A stretch of DNA of 32,062 nucleotides. Source: Ignavibacteriales bacterium (GTDB taxonomy: Bacteria > Bacteroidota > Ignavibacteria > Ignavibacteriales > Ignavibacteriaceae). Below, in pieces: positions 27,889 to 32,062 of the stretch; position 1 is the first letter of the stretch, and each line of letters starts with the position of its first letter. The notes beneath the pieces are model-generated. The model saw only the letters and a list, made by a program, of their open reading frames with translations. It had not been told where the DNA came from and did no database searches. Location of the stretch: the NCBI GenBank assembly GCA_014727845.1, contig WJMR01000064.1:1-32062 (forward strand). Direction: 5' to 3'. The position numbers were made by a program, and so were the translations under genes.

Positions 27889-28068
27889 TTAGTCGTCGTC
27901 TTCCTTGACAATCGACAAGTATCGGATACCCCACTCCTTCAGCATTCCGAGGTGTTTCTCTTCGAGCGTCTCGCCCGAATTGATAAGCACGTCCCCTTCG
28001 TGATTGACGAGCGGCGCTCCGATTTTCATACCGACTTCGACGTCGTCGGCGTTCATGAGCTTAATCAT
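27889..28068 (-). CDS. 59-aa paralogue of the 27557-27874 protein (absent from the ORF track)
   Basis: Hand translation: MIKLMNADDVEVGMKIGAPLVNHEGDVLINSGETLEEKHLGMLKEWGIRYLSIVKEDDD*. Strong colinear similarity to the N-terminal half of the neighbouring ORF. Confidence 0.85.
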   Translation of the reverse strand: MIKLMNADDVEVGMKIGAPLVNHEGDVLINSGETLEEKHLGMLKEWGIRYLSIVKEDDD

Positions 28069-28107
28069 ACGTTAATCGTCATACCGGAAAAACGGTTGAA
28101 TTAGATA

Positions 28108-28138
28108 ATTATAATAGTAAAAACAAGAAAAAGCGCAA
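28108..28138 (-). promoter_or_regulatory. Candidate sigma-70-like promoter of the 59-aa ORF / HDOD gene group
   Basis: On the minus strand TTGCGC (28133-28138), 19 nt, TATAAT (28108-28113), about 40 nt upstream of ATG 28068. Confidence 0.35.
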
Positions 28139-28157
28139 ATCATCTTTTCCCCGTCTT

Positions 28158-28185
28158 CGGATCGCGCGCTACGGATCGCGCGCTA
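28158..28185. repeat. 14-bp tandem duplication (CGGATCGCGCGCTA)
   Basis: 28158-28171 and 28172-28185 are identical; the second copy contains the stop codon (cta, 28183-28185) of the transglutaminase-like gene. Confidence 0.95.
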
Positions 28186-29079
28186 CGGATCGAGATCGAC
28201 GACGCGCCACGCGCTCGGATCGTTCACGTCGGGCGGCAACTCGCCGATCTCCCATCCGGGATAGGTCGTCTCCAAAAAGAAATAACGACCGCCTTTGTAT
28301 CGGAGGAAATCGCCGCTCGCCGGCGCCGCAACGCCAAGCATCACGTGCGCGTAGCGGTGACTCCACAACAGCTCGCACGGAACGAGCCGCAACTTCTCGT
28401 AGAGGATCAGCAGCAGGATCGACTTCGTGTCGCAGTCGCCGAAGCGTCGCGCCAACGTCGCCGTCGGCGGCAAGAGGTCGAACGTTCCGCCGGGGCGTTG
28501 GTAACGGATGTTCTGCACGAACGTGAAGAGGTAGCGAACGCGGTCGGGGGGGGCAAGATTGTCGCGGCGGAAGAGTCGCTCGAAATTCCGCGCGATCTTC
28601 TCGAACCGCTCGTCCTCGAAGAGCCGCACGCGTCGGAAAATCTCGCGCCAGAGCGCCCGCTGATACGCCGTTTGATTGGCGCGCGCGAGCGCGGGATCGA
28701 CGCCTAAATCCTCCACGCTCGTCTCCCCGATCTCCTCGAGCCGCGCCATCGCGTCGGCGACGTCCCGCTTCAATATCTTGAGCGTCAAGTCGCACGTCCG
28801 CGTCCGCGCTCGGGAATCGACGAACTTCCAGCGGAACGCCGAGACGATCGCCTCCTCGGCGGGCGGCGCCTCCGTCTCGCTCGGCTCGCGATCCTCGGGC
28901 GGCGCTTGTTCGGTAAGCTCGTAGTCGATGTCGCCCCCGTCGTCGAGCGGCTCGTCGCCCGACCGGAGCGCGAAGACGATCATCGCCGCGACGCCGAGGA
29001 ACAGAACGAACCCGATAATCGAGGCGATAAGGACAAGGACGGTTTTCAGGCATCCGGATTTTTTCCGTTCCTCCGCCAC
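28183..29079 (-). CDS. Membrane-anchored transglutaminase-like domain protein
   Basis: N-terminal TM, then 'VQNIRYQRPGGTFDLLPPTATLARRFGDCDTKSILLLILYEKLRLVPCELLWSHRYAHVMLGVAAP...YFFLETTYPGWEIGELPPDV', a Cys-His core like that of transglutaminases. Confidence 0.8.
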   Translation of the reverse strand: MAEERKKSGCLKTVLVLIASIIGFVLFLGVAAMIVFALRSGDEPLDDGGDIDYELTEQAPPEDREPSETEAPPAEEAIVSAFRWKFVDSRARTRTCDLTLKILKRDVADAMARLEEIGETSVEDLGVDPALARANQTAYQRALWREIFRRVRLFEDERFEKIARNFERLFRRDNLAPPDRVRYLFTFVQNIRYQRPGGTFDLLPPTATLARRFGDCDTKSILLLILYEKLRLVPCELLWSHRYAHVMLGVAAPASGDFLRYKGGRYFFLETTYPGWEIGELPPDVNDPSAWRVVDLDP

Positions 29080-29082
29080 TCG

Positions 29083-29622
29083 CTATCCTCCGAAATCCTT
29101 GATCGAGAAGGTCGGATAAGGAATGAGCGCGTCCAAGACCGACCCGACGCCCTCGCGCATCAGCAAAGCGACGGCGACGACGACGGCGGCGAGGACGATC
29201 GCCGCGGCGACGTTCCCCTCGGCGATCTCCGCCATTTCGTCGATACGACGAGTGAGCGCGGCGAAGAGCCGCGTGGCGAATACGACGCCGAAGAGCGCCG
29301 CGAGCATCGAGAGCGCCAAGTGCGTCGCCACCAACCCCGTCGTCTCGAGGTAATCCGAAACGCCCGCGTCGGGCAGGCGGATCGTCGAGGTTATTAAGTC
29401 GCCCGAGGGTTCGACCGCACGCTCGGCGACGATCGCGGCGGCGAGGACGACGCCCGCGTTCAGTATCGCCGCGGCGACGTTGTTCTTCTTCAGTTCGGCG
29501 ATCTCGTCCATTTCGCCCGTCGTTTTGCCGAAAATCCAAAACGCTCCGTAGAGAAAAAGCGCGCCCGCGACGAGCGCCGCGGCCAGTTGTAGCGCGCCGG
29601 AAATCAACAACGCGTAATCCAT
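29083..29622 (-). CDS. DUF350 family membrane protein (two repeats)
   Basis: Two repeats of 'ELKKNNVAAAILNAGVVLAAAIV' / 'EIAEGNVAAAIVLAAVVVAVALL', typical of DUF350. Confidence 0.85.
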   Translation of the reverse strand: MDYALLISGALQLAAALVAGALFLYGAFWIFGKTTGEMDEIAELKKNNVAAAILNAGVVLAAAIVAERAVEPSGDLITSTIRLPDAGVSDYLETTGLVATHLALSMLAALFGVVFATRLFAALTRRIDEMAEIAEGNVAAAIVLAAVVVAVALLMREGVGSVLDALIPYPTFSIKDFGG

Positions 29623-29624
29623 CG

Positions 29625-31748
29625 CTACCTCTCTTCGCTCCGCTCGGACGAGCTTGCCGCCAATCCCTCCGCCGCCGTCAACGCGATCTCGGCGGCGTCG
29701 AACGCGTCAACGAGCGGATCGACTTCGCCGCGAACCAGCTTCGCGAAATGTTTTAGTTCGTTAAGATGACCCAAGTCGCTCTTCTTCGATTTCGCCGCGC
29801 CGTCAACCTCCACGCGCTTAAAATCCACAATCTCGACCAGCGACTCGCCCGCGAATATCTCGACCCGCTCGCGCGGCGTCTTCGGTCCCGCCAAACTTGT
29901 GTAGAGGAGCTGACCGATCGAGCCGTTCTCGTATTGCGTTTGCACGGCGAAGTTGTAGAGCCCGGACCGATCCTCCTCGGTCGCGTCGAACGCGTGCGCC
30001 GCCGCGCTTCTCGGCTTCGCGCCGATAAAGAAATTCATCAGATCGAAGAAGTGGTCCGCCTCGCCGAGCAACCGGCCGCCCCCCTCGACGGGGTCGAGCG
30101 TCCAGTGGCTGTCGGGCAAACTCTTGATGGAAACGGTGTAGCGGATCATCGTCGGCGAGCGACGGAGGTGGCGCGCCGCGAACTTCGCGGGAACGGAATA
30201 GCGGCGGTTGTAGCCGGGCATAAACGCGACGCCCGTTTCGCGGACGGCGGCTTTCACCCGCTCGAGCTCATCCCGGTTCATCGCGAGGGGCTTCTCTAAG
30301 AACACGTGCTTGCCAGCCCGCGCCGCGGATTCGGCGATCGTCGCGTGGAGATCGTGACGCGTGGCGATCATCACCGCGTCGATCTCGTCGTCGGCGAGAA
30401 CCTCCTTGTAGTCGCTCGCCACGTAGTCCGCTTCGACGATGTTCGACGCCGAGGCGGCGTTGAGACCGCCCGCCGAGCAGAGCGCCCGCGTCGCGAAGTC
30501 GTCGAGCTTGGCGAGGTTCGGCAGATGGAAATTCCTCGCGAACGTTCCCGTCCCGATCACCCCGAGTCGGATCTTCCCCTCGGCGCGCCGCGGCTCGCGC
30601 AGGCGGATCTTCGTTTGGATCTCGCGAACCGTCGGATACTCCAAGAGCGCGGCGGCGGATTTCATCTCGCCCGACGCTATCCGATCGAACGCCTCCTGCG
30701 CGCGATCGACGGGGAAGACTTCCTCGACGAGGGGCGCGACGTCGAGCTTCCCGTCCGCCATCAGCCGGAGGACTTCGGCGAGGTTCCGGCGCTCGGTCCA
30801 CCGAACGTAGTGGTAGGGATAGTCGATCCGCCCCTTCTCGTAACCGTCGTCGTAGCTGCCGGGACCGTAGGCGCGCGAGAAAGCGAGATCGAGTTCGTTC
30901 CGGAAAAAGGGCATACGCTCGAGGTCCATCGTCACCAATCCGACGAAGGTGACGCGCCCTTGTTTGCGGGTCATCTTCATCGCGTTGTTGGCGAGCGTCG
31001 CGTCCTTCGTAACGGCGCAGATGAGCGTCGCGTCGGCGCCCTTGCCGCCCGTTATGCGGGAGACCGCCTCGACGGGGTCCTCGTCCGAGGCGTTGACGGC
31101 GTACTTCAGCCCCGCCTTTTCGGCGAGTTCGATTCTCACGGGATCGAGTTCGACGCCGATAACGCGAACGCCCGCGGCGAGAAGGATCCGCGCGGTGAGC
31201 TGGCCGATTAATCCCAAGCCGTACACCGCCGCCCACTCGCCGATGGCGAGGTTCGTGCGTCGCACGCCCTGCAACGCGATGGCGCCGACGGTTACGAACG
31301 CGGCGGATTGCAAATCGACGCCGTCGGGCACGACCACCGTGTGGTTGCCGCTCGGCGCGGCCTGCTCGGCGTGCCCCTGCGCGGCGAAGGCGACGCGATC
31401 GCCGACCTTCACCCCGCGCACGTTCTTCCCGACCGCCAACGCCACGCCCGCGCCGCTATAGCCGATCGGGCGATACATCGTCAACTCGTTCTTCGCGATT
31501 TGATACGTCGTCGAAAGCGATCCGCCCAGCAACAGCTGCTTAACGGCGCCGCGCATCCATGGATCCGCGAGCGTCTGCTTCGTCAACTCGAGCGGCGTCT
31601 TCGTCACCGTTCCCAGCTCCGTGCCCGAGCTGATGAGCGAGTACGACGTCGCCGCCAACACTTGGTCGTCGCCGACGGTCGGCGTAGGCGCCGTTTTAAT
31701 TTGTATCGCGCCGCTCCGATCGACGACGCGTCGCACCACTTGCTTCAT
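29625..31748 (-). CDS. Bi-domain oxidoreductase: zinc-type alcohol dehydrogenase-like plus Gfo/Idh/MocA domain
   Basis: Start moved to ATG 31748 (MKQVVRRVVDRSGAIQI; AAAGGAGA Shine-Dalgarno). MDR domain 'GVKVGDRVAFAAQGHAEQ...AAVYGLGLIGQLTARILLAAGVRVIGVELD', then 'KIRLGVIGTGTFARNFHLPNL...VFLEKPLAMNRDEL'. Confidence 0.92.
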   Translation of the reverse strand: MKQVVRRVVDRSGAIQIKTAPTPTVGDDQVLAATSYSLISSGTELGTVTKTPLELTKQTLADPWMRGAVKQLLLGGSLSTTYQIAKNELTMYRPIGYSGAGVALAVGKNVRGVKVGDRVAFAAQGHAEQAAPSGNHTVVVPDGVDLQSAAFVTVGAIALQGVRRTNLAIGEWAAVYGLGLIGQLTARILLAAGVRVIGVELDPVRIELAEKAGLKYAVNASDEDPVEAVSRITGGKGADATLICAVTKDATLANNAMKMTRKQGRVTFVGLVTMDLERMPFFRNELDLAFSRAYGPGSYDDGYEKGRIDYPYHYVRWTERRNLAEVLRLMADGKLDVAPLVEEVFPVDRAQEAFDRIASGEMKSAAALLEYPTVREIQTKIRLREPRRAEGKIRLGVIGTGTFARNFHLPNLAKLDDFATRALCSAGGLNAASASNIVEADYVASDYKEVLADDEIDAVMIATRHDLHATIAESAARAGKHVFLEKPLAMNRDELERVKAAVRETGVAFMPGYNRRYSVPAKFAARHLRRSPTMIRYTVSIKSLPDSHWTLDPVEGGGRLLGEADHFFDLMNFFIGAKPRSAAAHAFDATEEDRSGLYNFAVQTQYENGSIGQLLYTSLAGPKTPRERVEIFAGESLVEIVDFKRVEVDGAAKSKKSDLGHLNELKHFAKLVRGEVDPLVDAFDAAEIALTAAEGLAASSSERSEER

Positions 31749-32062
31749 CGGGTCTCCTTTGGTTCCGAGGGTCGCTCGGGTTTCCTCGCCACCGCGAGAA
31801 CGCCCGCCCCTTTCTCGGGCTCGGCGTTCCGCCCGAACCACGAGAGGAAATTGAGGACGGGAAAAACGAGCGCGTAGAGCGTCTTGTTCCGCTTGCGCGC
31901 TCCCGTAATCCAATATGATATATTGTTCGTGATCGTCTCGATCCACCCGTAGGTGGCGTGGAGTTGTTCGATCTCGAAGCCGGCGCGTTCGAGTTTTCCG
32001 CGCAACTCTTCGATCCGATAGCCGGGGCGGAAGTGCCCCTCGACGTCGAAGTTGACGCTCCA
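31745..32062 (-). CDS. Class I SAM-dependent methyltransferase, C-terminal part (runs off the right edge)
   Basis: Open to the window edge: WSVNFDVEGHFRPGYRIEELRGKLERAGFEIEQLHATYGWIETITNNISYWITGARKRNKTL..., the typical C-terminus of Methyltransf_11/23-type proteins. ATGA overlap with the next gene. Confidence 0.65.
   Translation of the reverse strand, partial: WSVNFDVEGHFRPGYRIEELRGKLERAGFEIEQLHATYGWIETITNNISYWITGARKRNKTLYALVFPVLNFLSWFGRNAEPEKGAGVLAVARKPERPSEPKETR

Noticed and set aside
28169-29539. 456-aa minus-strand Arg-rich ORF
   Set aside because: Covers the transglutaminase-like and DUF350 genes in another frame; typical stop-free shifted frame of CpG-rich DNA.
30268-31236. 322-aa minus-strand ORF plus a 301-aa plus-strand ORF (30306-31211) inside the bi-domain oxidoreductase
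   Set aside because: Arg/low-complexity shifted and antisense frames of a well-recognised enzyme gene.
1-32062. Defence system, prophage, integron or transposon
   Set aside because: No transposase, integrase, phage structural protein, restriction enzyme or toxin-antitoxin pair recognised in any translated ORF.

Overview
This GC-rich, densely packed window looks like chromosome from an uncultured Gram-negative bacterium, possibly FCB-group (an inference from LptD, Lnt, OMP-like proteins and a DUF4835/PorD-like protein). Nearly all genes are on the minus strand. The plus-strand exceptions are an ECF sigma/anti-sigma pair (923-1965), a lipoprotein (8217-8816) and an orphan ORF (25383-25820). 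Recognisable content on the minus strand: hybrid histidine kinase, CheW, PorD-like protein, a compact PilMN-PilOP pair, LptD, ROK sugar kinase, LEA14-like lipoprotein, Gfo/Idh oxidoreductases, YihY, PurL, PolB-like exonuclease, 4HBT thioesterase, threonine aldolase, Lnt, DedA, IspF, acylphosphatase, EamA transporter, Era, HDOD protein, transglutaminase-like protein, DUF350 protein, and a methyltransferase fragment at the edge. I see no rRNA, tRNA, CRISPR array, prophage or transposase. No defence system is evident. Items most worth a second look: (i) the fused PilM-PilN and PilO-PilP genes beside a PorD-like gene; (ii) an unannotated 59-aa paralogue of the 27557-27874 protein beside the HDOD gene; (iii) the orphan island at 24988-25875 with several 16-18 bp tandem duplications; (iv) an octamer, TACTATTA, found at four intergenic sites; (v) strong depletion of GGCC; (vi) a possibly leaderless, autoregulated ECF sigma gene. 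All homology calls come from reading the translations; no searches were run.
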